From CAYOVG01 sp964407285 (GTDB lineage: Bacteria; Desulfobacterota; Syntrophobacteria; Syntrophobacterales; Syntrophobacteraceae), in assembly GCA_964407285.1 (NCBI GenBank), contig CAYOVG010000397.1, positions 1 through 6,039 on the forward strand: DNA of 6,039 nucleotides. Direction: 5' to 3'. The position numbers and the translations under genes were made by a program. Shown here one piece after another: positions 1-5,424 of this stretch (position 1 is its first letter; each line of letters begins with the position of its first letter). The notes below the pieces were generated by a model that was given only the letters and a program-made list of their open reading frames with translations, was not told the origin of the DNA and made no database searches.

Positions 1-95
1 CATGCAAGATCTGCTCGCTCCAGACAATCGACCAAGCGCATGACATCGTCTGTGCCGCCTGCCGTCTGCCAGTCAAAAAACTGCTTTGGGGTCAT
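1..95 (-). CDS. Probable nucleotidyltransferase-fold protein, N-terminus only (runs off the left edge)
   Basis: Only the first 31 codons are in the window. The peptide begins MTPKQFFDWQTAGG and continues with DDVMRLVDCLERADLA. From memory, this resembles the leader of small nucleotidyltransferase-like proteins (AbiEii/MNT or DUF6036-like), in which 'LxxALxxAxI' precedes the nucleotide-binding 'W-C-hydrophobic-GG' motif. That motif would lie just outside the window, so the catalytic core cannot be seen. I chose the ATG at 93-95 because AAGGA (103-107 on the minus strand) sits 7 bases upstream. An in-frame ATG at 138-140 would add 15 residues but has no better ribosome site. Such proteins often act as toxin-antitoxin or accessory enzymes, but no partner gene is visible upstream. 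The reading frame is convincing; the family assignment is tentative. Confidence 0.5.
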   Translation of the reverse strand, partial: MTPKQFFDWQTAGGTDDVMRLVDCLERADLA

Positions 96-330
96 TTTGT
101 GATCCTTGATTATGCTTTCTTTGTGCCGAACAACAGCCATCACCGGACCGGACCAGGCCGCCAGTGAACTCGCATATAGCACCGGCCAAATTCGCCCGGC
201 GTGGTTCAGGGCCGCGTGGATGGCCACGTTAGCCGCTGGCTTGGTGATTGCCGCTCTTTCCGTTAAAGGGTGAATTTTGACCCGAAAATGGATACTTAAG
301 GTCAAAATGGGGCCTGATTTTGAAGCCCTA
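96..330. other. Intergenic stretch with no recognised gene
   Basis: I found no gene with a start codon and ribosome site on either strand. A minus-strand frame runs open from about 320 to the left with the flavour of a transposon-end translation, but it has no start and overlaps the start of the gene at the left edge. The stretch carries the inverted repeat at 274-308 and is most simply read as 5' leader of the left-edge gene plus insertion-sequence debris. Confidence 0.5.
274..308. repeat. 9-bp perfect inverted repeat, possible insertion-sequence end remnant
   Basis: ATTTTGACC (274-282) is exactly complementary to GGTCAAAAT (300-308), with a 17-base AT-rich spacer. A further 'gattttga' follows at about 318-325. 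Reiterated 'ttttgacc/ggtcaaaa' words are typical of IS21-type termini, but no IstA or IstB gene remains here, so this would be a relic. It could also be an operator or a chance repeat. Confidence 0.35.
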
Positions 331-579
331 TTATAAGCAAATTGACACCTTAGCGTGGCCCGACCCAGTTCGAACGGACAGGTAGACTTTTATCAGGAAG
401 GAAACAAGCAAAATCAGACCGACTGGAATACCGATCGACTCCACTACCCACTCGCTAACCGGAAAAGGTCTGCGCAGAGTGGTTACCTCAACGTCATAGT
501 TCACCAACGACCCGTGATGCCTTTCAAAATAATCGCGGGGGAGGTGCCCCACGGTGTTGCCTGAAGCGCGGTAAGCCAC
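331..579 (-). CDS. Possible small single-span membrane protein, unknown function
   Basis: An 82-codon frame starts at a GTG and ends in TAA. Residues about 1-45 are polar and contain the basic-proline patch LRRPFPVSEWVVES. Residues about 49-68 (GIPVGLILLVSFLIKVYLSV) form a clear hydrophobic segment long enough to cross a membrane, followed by a short basic tail. I do not recognise the family. It begins 10 bases after the toxin stop codon on the same strand, so it could be a third gene of that operon. The weak point is the start: the only purine-rich stretch upstream (AAGGGCAG) is about 20 bases from the GTG, and the frame stays open back to a stop inside the toxin's last codons. It may therefore be the 3' part of a decayed gene. 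The membrane-like composition favours real coding sequence over a chance frame. Confidence 0.35.
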   Translation of the reverse strand: MAYRASGNTVGHLPRDYFERHHGSLVNYDVEVTTLRRPFPVSEWVVESIGIPVGLILLVSFLIKVYLSVRTGSGHAKVSICL

Positions 580-589
580 CTGGCCGTTT

Positions 590-871
590 TTATCTGCCCT
601 TCAAATAAGATTTCAAATCGCGATAGTAATTCTCATGGGGACCAATCATTATTAGCTCTATGTCTTCTCCAATGATGCGATAGGACAACAAATACAGAGT
701 TGTTTGGATCTTGAATTTATGCACAAAGACTCCTCGCAGATCTCCTTTCTTCTCTGAACCGATCGATGGATCTTGCATAATCTTCCTGATTTCGTTATCC
801 AATTCTAACTTTTGTTTCTTTTCGAGCTTCTTAACTGTCTTGGCGAAGGAACTTGATTGAAAGACTCTCAT
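590..871 (-). CDS. Type II toxin, RelE/ParE superfamily (ParE-like)
   Basis: This 93-residue protein has the usual RelE/ParE toxin length. It opens with a charged helical hairpin (residues about 7-32, FAKTVKKLEKKQK then ELDNEIRK). The beta-sheet core follows: GDLRGVFVHKFKIQ (43-56), LYLLSYRI (59-66), IELIMIGPHENYYRDLKSYL (71-90). The C-terminal 'IGPHENYYRDLK' block is the family hallmark. Members act in the cytoplasm on either ribosome-bound mRNA or gyrase; the sequence alone does not say which. The longest frame starts further upstream at 925, but the ATG at 869-871 is preferred. It lies 7 bases after the antitoxin stop, with GAGGGAAG as ribosome site, the standard coupled layout. The match to the ParE-like family that pairs with ParD-like antitoxins (PF15781 with PF11903) is from memory. 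The gene appears intact. Confidence 0.85.
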   Translation of the reverse strand: MRVFQSSSFAKTVKKLEKKQKLELDNEIRKIMQDPSIGSEKKGDLRGVFVHKFKIQTTLYLLSYRIIGEDIELIMIGPHENYYRDLKSYLKGR

Positions 872-878
872 GCTTCCC

Positions 879-1097
879 TCAATCAAAGTTGTATTGTGAT
901 TTCTCTCCCTGATCAAGCTCTTCAATTCCTAACAAAATCTCTTTTATCAAATCGTAGGTGAGATCAGGATTTTCCTCAGCGCACTTACCAACTCTTGCCC
1001 AGTGTTCTATCTGACCGGTTAGCGATCTGTGCTCGATCTTGCTGAACTTCTTGGCTTCTTTAAGCAATTCATCAGAGATTCTTACTGCAGTCGGCAT
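879..1097 (-). CDS. ParD-like antitoxin, ribbon-helix-helix type
   Basis: This 72-residue protein begins MPTAVRISDELLKEAKKFSK. The alternating strand TAVRIS (3-8) followed by two helices (about 9-21 and 26-38, RSLTGQIEHWARVGK) is a ribbon-helix-helix DNA-binding fold. The acidic tail (about 41-72, rich in D/E) would wrap the toxin. A longer frame from 1157 is possible, but the ATG at 1095-1097 has an excellent GGAGGT six bases upstream and starts exactly at the domain. The gene precedes the toxin and is separated from it by 7 bases, so the two should be co-translated. The antitoxin should neutralise the toxin and repress its own promoter, and a fitting palindrome lies just upstream (1124-1146). 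The gene is intact. Confidence 0.85.
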   Translation of the reverse strand: MPTAVRISDELLKEAKKFSKIEHRSLTGQIEHWARVGKCAEENPDLTYDLIKEILLGIEELDQGEKSQYNFD

Positions 1098-1123
1098 CTT
1101 GCTACCTCCAAAGCATGTTTTTG

Positions 1124-1146
1124 TGTTTGTATGCAACATACAGACA
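1124..1146. promoter_or_regulatory. Palindromic operator candidate for the toxin-antitoxin operon
   Basis: The core GTATG-CAA-CATAC (1129-1141) extends outward as TGT-t-TGTATG and CATACA-g-ACA, giving a 23-bp near-perfect dyad with one mismatched pair. It lies 27 bases upstream of the antitoxin start codon, where ribbon-helix-helix antitoxins bind as paired dimers. Confidence 0.6.
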
Positions 1147-1164
1147 TGGAATAGCAAAATGCAA
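1135..1164 (-). promoter_or_regulatory. Possible sigma-70 promoter of the toxin-antitoxin operon
   Basis: On the minus strand TTGCAT (1159-1164) could serve as the -35 box and TATGTT (1135-1140) as the -10 box, with an 18-base spacer. The -10 matches only four of six consensus bases. It lies inside the palindrome, so a bound antitoxin would block the polymerase. This is inference from position and weak consensus. Confidence 0.35.
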
Positions 1165-1187
1165 TGTTTTTAATCCGTTTTGTGCTC

Positions 1188-1421
1188 TCACTGCGGGGCT
1201 CCTATGGGCACGGCCTTTGCGCGGGTGACGTTAGCGAGTACGGTCTTTTGCTTTTGGGCTTGAAATATCACTTTTCTGCTACCGGTCACTATCTTCCTGA
1301 CCGTCGTATAGTGGATATCGAAAAAGTAGGCAATCTCTTTCAGTGTATACCCATAGGTGCTAAGTCTCACAATATTTGACTCTGAGAGTCCCAGTTTAGA
1401 TGAAGATGTCCTCCCCCACAA
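1188..1421 (-). pseudogene. Helix-turn-helix fragment, probable Y1/REP-associated transposase C-terminus
   Basis: The frame carries a clear helix-turn-helix: YGYTLKEIAYFFDIHYTTVR, residues about 24-42. This 'YTLKEIAxxxxxHYTTVxKIV' pattern is what I associate with the C-terminal tail of REP-associated tyrosine (Y1) transposases. The catalytic HUH and tyrosine part is absent. The only start is a TTG at 1419-1421 with no ribosome site. The frame is actually open further upstream, through the hairpin at 1406-1449 and into the end of the CHC2 gene, so there is no defined N-terminus. It is best read as the stump of a transposase gene cut by insertion of the neighbouring transposon. Alternatively it is a free-standing small regulator of that transposon, expressed by read-through; the poor start argues against this. 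Confidence 0.45.
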
Positions 1422-1449
1422 GTTGGTGGGAGCTTGTGAGGGAAGACGT
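1406..1449. repeat. Strong imperfect hairpin at the cassette's left boundary
   Basis: A 17-base arm (1406-1422, ending CCCCCACAAG) faces its complement (1433-1449, starting CTTGTGAGGG) across a 10-base loop. Fourteen of 17 positions are Watson-Crick pairs. In a minus-strand transcript two of the three remaining positions become G-U pairs, so the RNA hairpin is stronger than the DNA view. It begins 7 bases after the CHC2 stop codon. No U-tract follows, so it is not a standard intrinsic terminator. It may be a transposon end, a REP-like palindrome or an mRNA 3' stabiliser. Confidence 0.55.
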
Positions 1450-1456
1450 GAGTATT

Positions 1457-1744
1457 TTAGCAGTCTTGTAAGCCGTCGATCATTTCAACAGCCTCACGGA
1501 AGTTGCAGCATTTGACGGCCATGACCATGTCGATGGGATTGAAGTTTTTCTGGCACCGGAAGCACCGGGCCAGGTTGGTTTTGGGGTTGGTGGCGGTTTG
1601 AAACTCAGAGCACAGGGGGCATAGAAAGCGAAAATACCCGTCTGATACTTTGCAGGGGATGCGCAGAAAATCAGAGATGAGCCGGGAGATGGGGATCTGA
1701 TTACGCAGTATCCGGAGTTTTTGCTTGGAATAGAGCTTTGTCAT
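1457..1744 (-). CDS. Small CHC2-type (DnaG-like) zinc-finger protein of the transposon
   Basis: This 95-residue protein carries two cysteine pairs, C42-P-L-C45 and C61-F-R-C64. They are followed by QKNFNPIDMVMAVK, which matches the DnaG zinc-binding pattern 'CxxH...hCFxCgxxGdxixFvm'. The second ligand is Cys rather than the His of classic CHC2. There is no TOPRIM catalytic domain, so it is not a primase on its own. In DnaG this module recognises single-stranded DNA; here it probably binds DNA or a partner during transposition, which is inference. The start ATG is preceded by AGGAG overlapping the ATPase stop, so the gene is the distal member of the transposase-ATPase operon. Relatives I recall are somewhat longer, so the C-terminus (ending GLQDC) may be shortened at the element boundary. 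Confidence 0.75.
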   Translation of the reverse strand: MTKLYSKQKLRILRNQIPISRLISDFLRIPCKVSDGYFRFLCPLCSEFQTATNPKTNLARCFRCQKNFNPIDMVMAVKCCNFREAVEMIDGLQDC

Positions 1745-1755
1745 GATGTCTTCTC

Positions 1756-2547
1756 CTAGGGAAGGCGGAATTCGGCCATGGTGTCGGTGACCAGGGCTTC
1801 GTTGATCTTGTTGAGATTTTGGGCGGCGGCATTGAGGAGGCAGGCGGTAGCGATGTTATTAATCTGCCTTGGGATGCCGCTGGCATAGTCATGGATGAGG
1901 GATTTGGCTTCGGGCTCGAAGACCTTCTCGTTGCTCCCCGCGAAACGCATCCTGGAGTCGATATAGGAGGTGGTCTGGTCCGAGGTTAAGGCGCCGAGGT
2001 GACATCGGACGGTGATTCGGTTGACAAGATCGCTAAGAGAGGCACGGGCAAGGAGCTTGGCGAGGGGCTCCTGACCGCTGAGGACGATCTTTACGGGAGT
2101 ATCGGTATCGAGGGCTGAGCTAACCAGGAGGCGCAGATCGGTCAAAGCTTGCGGATCTATAAGGTGGGCTTCGTCGATGATAAGCACCGTTGAGAGATCT
2201 TCTTTTGCGGTGCGATCGAGAATTTGTAAAAAGAGATGATCCTTGCCTCGCCGGGGGGCTTCTCCCAACTGAGTCACGATTAGGCGAAGCAGGCTGGATG
2301 ACGGGATTCCGGTGAAGTGGAGATAAACGGGGCGGTAGCGGTTTTTAGAGAGGTTATGGATGAAGAGCCTTAAGAGTGTGGATTTTCCGGCACCGGTTGG
2401 TCCGATGAGGAGGGCCAGGGTCCCTTGCCGGGCAAAGTAGTCGAGTCTGGCCAGGGACTGGGAGATGCGGTGGTCGTTGAGGATCCATTCCACGGGAGGG
2501 CGTTCCTGGAAGGGATGGCTGTTCATTTTGAAATGATCGAGGAACAT
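1756..2547 (-). CDS. AAA+ ATPase, transposition target selector/activator (TnsC/MuB/TniB/ExeA-like)
   Basis: This 263-residue protein begins MFLDHFKMNSHPFQERPP, the usual opening of ExeA-annotated transposon ATPases. Walker A is GPTGAGKST (49-57) and Walker B is VLIIDEAH (121-128). A sensor-1-like strand KIVLSGQEPL lies at 153-162, arginines that could serve as fingers at R177/R181, and a sensor-2-like GIPRQIN at 224-230. All key residues are present, so it should be active. Such ATPases form filaments or rings on target DNA and recruit and activate the DDE transposase. It starts 5 bases after the transposase stop, with AAGGAG overlapping that stop (AAGGAGTAA), so translation is probably coupled and the two products made together. 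The ExeA name is a database habit; nothing here suggests secretion. Confidence 0.9.
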   Translation of the reverse strand: MFLDHFKMNSHPFQERPPVEWILNDHRISQSLARLDYFARQGTLALLIGPTGAGKSTLLRLFIHNLSKNRYRPVYLHFTGIPSSSLLRLIVTQLGEAPRRGKDHLFLQILDRTAKEDLSTVLIIDEAHLIDPQALTDLRLLVSSALDTDTPVKIVLSGQEPLAKLLARASLSDLVNRITVRCHLGALTSDQTTSYIDSRMRFAGSNEKVFEPEAKSLIHDYASGIPRQINNIATACLLNAAAQNLNKINEALVTDTMAEFRLP

Positions 2548-2552
2548 GGTGG

Positions 2553-4109
2553 TTACTCCTTTTGCTGTAGGATTTGTTTGAGCTCACCGACGAGGTGGGG
2601 GAACGACTTGTTAGGCACTCGGGCAAAGGCCTGCGTGAGCACGGATTCTGTGAGCTGAACGTTTTGATTGTAGAGTTTTTTGAGCGTTTCGAGCTCCTGT
2701 GCCGTGAAGGCGGAGATGCCCACTTCTTTTCCGAGCAGCCGGGCAAAGGCTTTGACAAAGGCATGAAACGGCCACGGCCGCACGGAGACGACCTTGCGGT
2801 AATCGATGCCGCGAGTGTTTGCGGCGAGCTGCTCCCGGTGCTCGCGAACGAGGAGATCGATGAGGTTATGCTTGGGTTTTCCCCGAGCTTGTGCGGGAAG
2901 GGGCGGTTGCTCGGCCTCGCGGTGATGGAGCACGCCCGATCCCTGGTATTCGCCTTTCAGGGAAAAGATCTTCACGCTATCTGAAGACGAGAAGGGATCG
3001 TAGTGGACCCAGACCTTGTCTCCCCTTAAAGCTGGATCGACCCGGTAGAGCCGCTTATCGAGGCTAATGTCGGAAAAATCCTTGTGGACGACCCGAGTGA
3101 CCTTTCTAAGGAAGGAAGCGAGCACCTGGTCCATTTCCACGTGGCGGATGACGGAAAGTCCGGTATGATAGCGGTCCTTGGGAGTCTCGCCGGTCTCGGA
3201 ATGAATGGAGCTATGATAATCCACCGAGATCCATGCGCTGAGAGCTCGGTTGAGATCATCGAGGCTTATGGCATCTTGTGCCCGCACCTCGGATTCAAAC
3301 CGGTCTTGGGCGGTCTCAAAGAAGCGCTCAATGAGTCCTCCCGGGGAAGGGTCCCCGGCCGGCCGGTGGCGAAGCCGGATGTGGAGCCGGTAGCAGGCAG
3401 CCTTGAGGCCGATTGCGTGATAGACCTTGGCGTTATCGAGGTAGAGTTCGCCGGGGGCGCCATGCTTGGCCAGGGCGCGCAGCAGCGAGTCGATGAGGAT
3501 ATCGAGGCTTTGGCGCAGGTAGTAGCGGGCCTCGACGATATACCTGCTGTGGCAGTCGATGAAAGCGGAAAGATAGGTGGGCAGGACCTCCCGGCCGAAA
3601 ACAACATAGGGGCCTTCCTCGAAGTCCCCAACCCAGAGATCATGGGTATGGTCTCTGGTCCAACGTTTTCTCACCTTGTTTTTGACAACGCCGAGCTTGA
3701 GGCGGGTTGCGCCCGCACCTTTAAGATGGCGATACAAAGTAGAGCGGGAGAGCGTAACGCCATAGAGGTCCTTTAGGAATCGGTTGATGGTGGCAGGGGA
3801 GCGCTTGGGCTGCTCGCATTTAAGCTCGATGGCGGTTGCAATGATTTCTGCGGGTGCGGCCCTGGCATGGCCGCGGTCATGGCGGTCTTTTCTTGCGAGA
3901 GCATCGAATCCTCCGGTTCGATAGCGCTTCAGCTTTCGCCTGAGGGTGGAAAGGGAGGGCTTGCCGGTACGTCCGCCGGGAAAGACCATCTCCTTTTGAG
4001 AGATCTCTTTGAGAAAATCCTGGATCGATTCCGGCTCCACCTCGTCGAAGAGAACGGGGCGAAGGAGATCGCACCAGAACAGGGCCCATTTTTCATCTTT
4101 TTGCTTCAT
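2553..4109 (-). CDS. DDE transposase/integrase, Mu/TnsB/TniA-like
   Basis: This 518-residue protein is full length. N-terminal DNA-binding helices are visible at about 50-75 (KPSLSTLRRKLKRYRTGGF) and 100-132 (including SRSTLYRHLKGAGATRLKLG). The RNase H-like catalytic core runs from about 155 to 315. Its acidic triad is D162 (DLWVGDFEEG), D225 (ELYLDNAKVY) and E261 (GGLIERFF), with exactly 35 residues between the second D and the E: a complete D,D(35)E site. A Mu-type C-terminal beta-barrel is likely at about 345-400 (DKRLYRVDPALRGDKVWV). The basic helical tail (410-518) is the probable ATPase-interaction region by analogy with TnsB and MuA. The enzyme cuts and joins transposon ends in a nucleoprotein complex. 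The ATG at 4107-4109 has a strong AAAGGAGG 4 bases upstream, and the gene is 38 bases after the zinc-finger gene. No disruption is seen. Confidence 0.92.
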   Translation of the reverse strand: MKQKDEKWALFWCDLLRPVLFDEVEPESIQDFLKEISQKEMVFPGGRTGKPSLSTLRRKLKRYRTGGFDALARKDRHDRGHARAAPAEIIATAIELKCEQPKRSPATINRFLKDLYGVTLSRSTLYRHLKGAGATRLKLGVVKNKVRKRWTRDHTHDLWVGDFEEGPYVVFGREVLPTYLSAFIDCHSRYIVEARYYLRQSLDILIDSLLRALAKHGAPGELYLDNAKVYHAIGLKAACYRLHIRLRHRPAGDPSPGGLIERFFETAQDRFESEVRAQDAISLDDLNRALSAWISVDYHSSIHSETGETPKDRYHTGLSVIRHVEMDQVLASFLRKVTRVVHKDFSDISLDKRLYRVDPALRGDKVWVHYDPFSSSDSVKIFSLKGEYQGSGVLHHREAEQPPLPAQARGKPKHNLIDLLVREHREQLAANTRGIDYRKVVSVRPWPFHAFVKAFARLLGKEVGISAFTAQELETLKKLYNQNVQLTESVLTQAFARVPNKSFPHLVGELKQILQQKE

Positions 4110-4147
4110 AACGCCTCCTTTGTTTTATGGTTGGAGGCGAGCATAAA

Positions 4148-4828
4148 TCATTGCCAGGCGCAGCCTGTTGCAAAGAAGGGGAAAATTGAAGCACCAAAAA
4201 CAACTCGGAATACCGCCTCCAGGTGGACGAGCCGGCGAGAGCGTTTGAGGGTTTCTTCCCGAGCGGTTTTCACGAACTTATTGGGGGAGATCGTTAGCGC
4301 GGCGAGATCCCGGTAGACTTTTGTCGCCGGATCCTTCTGTAAGATGAGGTCCAGAGCGCGGCGCGGGATTTCTTTGAAGCGGCCAAGAGTGTCGATCCAG
4401 CGGTAAGGGGTTGTGTGGGAGAGGACTTTATCGACCGGCGTATTTCCTTCGTCCGTCGAGGCATGGAAGATCTCCGAGCCTTCTTCCAGGACTGTCTTCC
4501 GATAGGTCGACGTCTCATCTTCCAGATAGCTTGCCGAGCGATGAAGTATCGCGTCGCTGGTGTAACGCTTGAAGGGAAGCGCGAAAGGAGGCTGTTCGGT
4601 GAAGGTCTTATGGCAGCCGGGGCATTTCCACCGAATGACAAGGCATTTTACCACCTGGACCAATGCGTCGCATAGAATGCGGAATTTGCGGGGGCGTGCC
4701 TGATGCCGCCTGAACAAATACGGTTGAGTATTGCAGACGGGGCAGGAGGGCAAACCGCAGCGGATCTTGTTTCGCAGCACATTCAAGCTGTATTTTCTAA
4801 TATCTGAGCGGGTAAATGGAGCAAACAT
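4148..4828 (-). CDS. Zinc-finger protein (DUF6431-like), first gene of the transposition cassette
   Basis: This 226-residue protein carries two CxxC knuckles, C29-P-V-C32 and C69-P-G-C72. They are separated by a basic stretch (FRRHQARPRKFR, 39-50) and a hydrophobic strand, and together probably form one zinc-binding domain like those heading ISL3/IS1595-type transposases. From memory this is the DUF6431 family. Downstream comes PPFALPFKRY (80-89), then a mostly helical region with a possible DNA-binding helix near HTTPYRWIDTLGR (138-150). No DDE triad or other enzyme motif is visible. A GTG start at 4840 is possible, but the ATG at 4826-4828 is preferred because GGGAG lies 4 bases upstream. 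Gene order suggests an accessory role in end or target recognition; that is inference. It is intact and opens the operon. Confidence 0.7.
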   Translation of the reverse strand: MFAPFTRSDIRKYSLNVLRNKIRCGLPSCPVCNTQPYLFRRHQARPRKFRILCDALVQVVKCLVIRWKCPGCHKTFTEQPPFALPFKRYTSDAILHRSASYLEDETSTYRKTVLEEGSEIFHASTDEGNTPVDKVLSHTTPYRWIDTLGRFKEIPRRALDLILQKDPATKVYRDLAALTISPNKFVKTAREETLKRSRRLVHLEAVFRVVFGASIFPFFATGCAWQ

Positions 4829-4872
4829 GGCGTCTCCCACTTGAGCGAATAGTCATGATCGAAGAGGTTTCC

Positions 4873-4968
4873 GAAAAAGCCGTTCGTTTACTCCAACCTG
4901 GCGCCGCCCGCAAGCGCAAAACCGCCGGCGCCCGACGCGCCAGATGCTATGTTTGGCAACGGTTTTTC
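4873..4968. repeat. Nested palindromic element upstream of the SEC-C gene
   Basis: Outer arms GAAAAAGCCGTT (4873-4884) and AACGGTTTTTC (4958-4968) are complementary apart from one extra base. Inner arms CTGGCGC (4898-4904) and GCGCCAG (4937-4943) are perfectly complementary. GGCGCC occurs at 4900-4905 and again at 4927-4932. The two concentric dyads over 96 bp and a GC-rich centre resemble a small dispersed non-autonomous repeat. It ends 5 bases before the SEC-C ribosome site, so in the mRNA it could fold as a leader structure. Confidence 0.5.
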
Positions 4969-4989
4969 AACAAAGGAGTTGCGTTACCC

Positions 4990-5424
4990 ATGAGTAAGAT
5001 ATCCCGCAATGCGCCCTGCCCTTGTGGAAGTGGAAAGAAGTACAAAAAATGCTGTTTGTTGCGCGAACAGGTCTCAGCGACACGGCCGCCGCAGGCTCCT
5101 TCAGATGTCTTCAAACAGATCCATGCCCAAATGGAGGAGTTGGACAACCTATCGAATAGTGTCATTGATCTCATCCAAGCCGGGAAACTGGACGAAGCGG
5201 AAGCTCAGTGTCACAAGCTATTGGAGCAATATCCGGACGATGTTGACGGGCTCGACAGACTGGCAACGGTCTATGAAGCCAAGGGGCAGAATAGGATGGC
5301 CGCTGAGTACTACCGAAAGGCGGCCGCTTTTATGCGCTCAAGGCCAGGATTTGACAACGAAGCCATTGAATGGGCTCTGAAGAAAGCCTCTGAACTGGAG
5401 TCTGCATCGTCATCAGCAGAATAG
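4990..5424 (+). CDS. SEC-C motif protein with TPR-like helices
   Basis: This 144-residue protein begins MSKISRNAPCPCGSGKKYKK. The SEC-C zinc motif is complete (C10, C12, C21, C22), as in the C-terminal tail of SecA and many small stand-alone proteins. Residues about 45-115 form paired helices of tetratricopeptide type: VIDLIQAGKLDEAEAQCHKL then LATVYEAKGQNRMAAEYYRK. The tail (116-144) is helical and ends serine-rich. The likely role is protein binding through the TPR helices and ribosome, SecB or nucleic-acid contact through the zinc knuckle; the specific partner is unknown. The start ATG at 4990-4992 has AAGGAG (4973-4978) 11 bases upstream. The frame is open back to 4816, but that extension crosses the palindromic repeat and has no sensible domain, so I excluded it. 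It is the only plus-strand gene recognised here. Confidence 0.88.
   Translation: MSKISRNAPCPCGSGKKYKKCCLLREQVSATRPPQAPSDVFKQIHAQMEELDNLSNSVIDLIQAGKLDEAEAQCHKLLEQYPDDVDGLDRLATVYEAKGQNRMAAEYYRKAAAFMRSRPGFDNEAIEWALKKASELESASSSAE

Larger units (their letters stand above)
1406..4860 (-). mobile_element. Mu/Tn7-type transposon; boundaries approximate
   Basis: Four same-strand genes (DUF6431-like zinc finger, DDE transposase, AAA+ ATPase, CHC2 zinc finger) form one unit with no cargo and no TniQ/TnsD-like or resolvase gene. The ends are not certain. GTGGGAG read inward occurs once near each edge (1426-1432 on plus, 4834-4840 on minus), followed by ACG at both, but I could not build a long terminal inverted repeat or a secure target duplication. 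GAAGA occurs at 1402-1406 and 4861-4865 and could be a 5-bp duplication. Taken literally it would leave a TGT left end but no matching ACA right end, so treat it as unproven. Confidence 0.7.

Noticed and set aside
872..925. Upstream start of the toxin at 925
   Set aside because: It would place 18 residues inside the antitoxin gene; the ATG at 871 has its own ribosome site and fits the family length.
1164..1379. 71-codon plus-strand frame
   Set aside because: It is antisense to the helix-turn-helix fragment and lacks any ribosome site or motif.
1406..1449. Intrinsic terminator for the transposition operon
   Set aside because: The stem is good but no U-run follows in the minus-strand direction, and the frame beyond stays open; kept only as a hairpin.
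2574..2984. 136-codon plus-strand frame
   Set aside because: It lies wholly antisense to the transposase C-terminus and has shadow-like composition.
3084..3776. 230-codon plus-strand frame
   Set aside because: It is antisense to the DDE transposase core, whose catalytic triad is intact; the frame has no recognisable motif and no ribosome site.
4816..4989. N-terminal extension of the SEC-C protein
   Set aside because: It runs across the palindromic repeat, has no domain sense, and the internal ATG at 4990 has a good ribosome site and begins the SEC-C motif.
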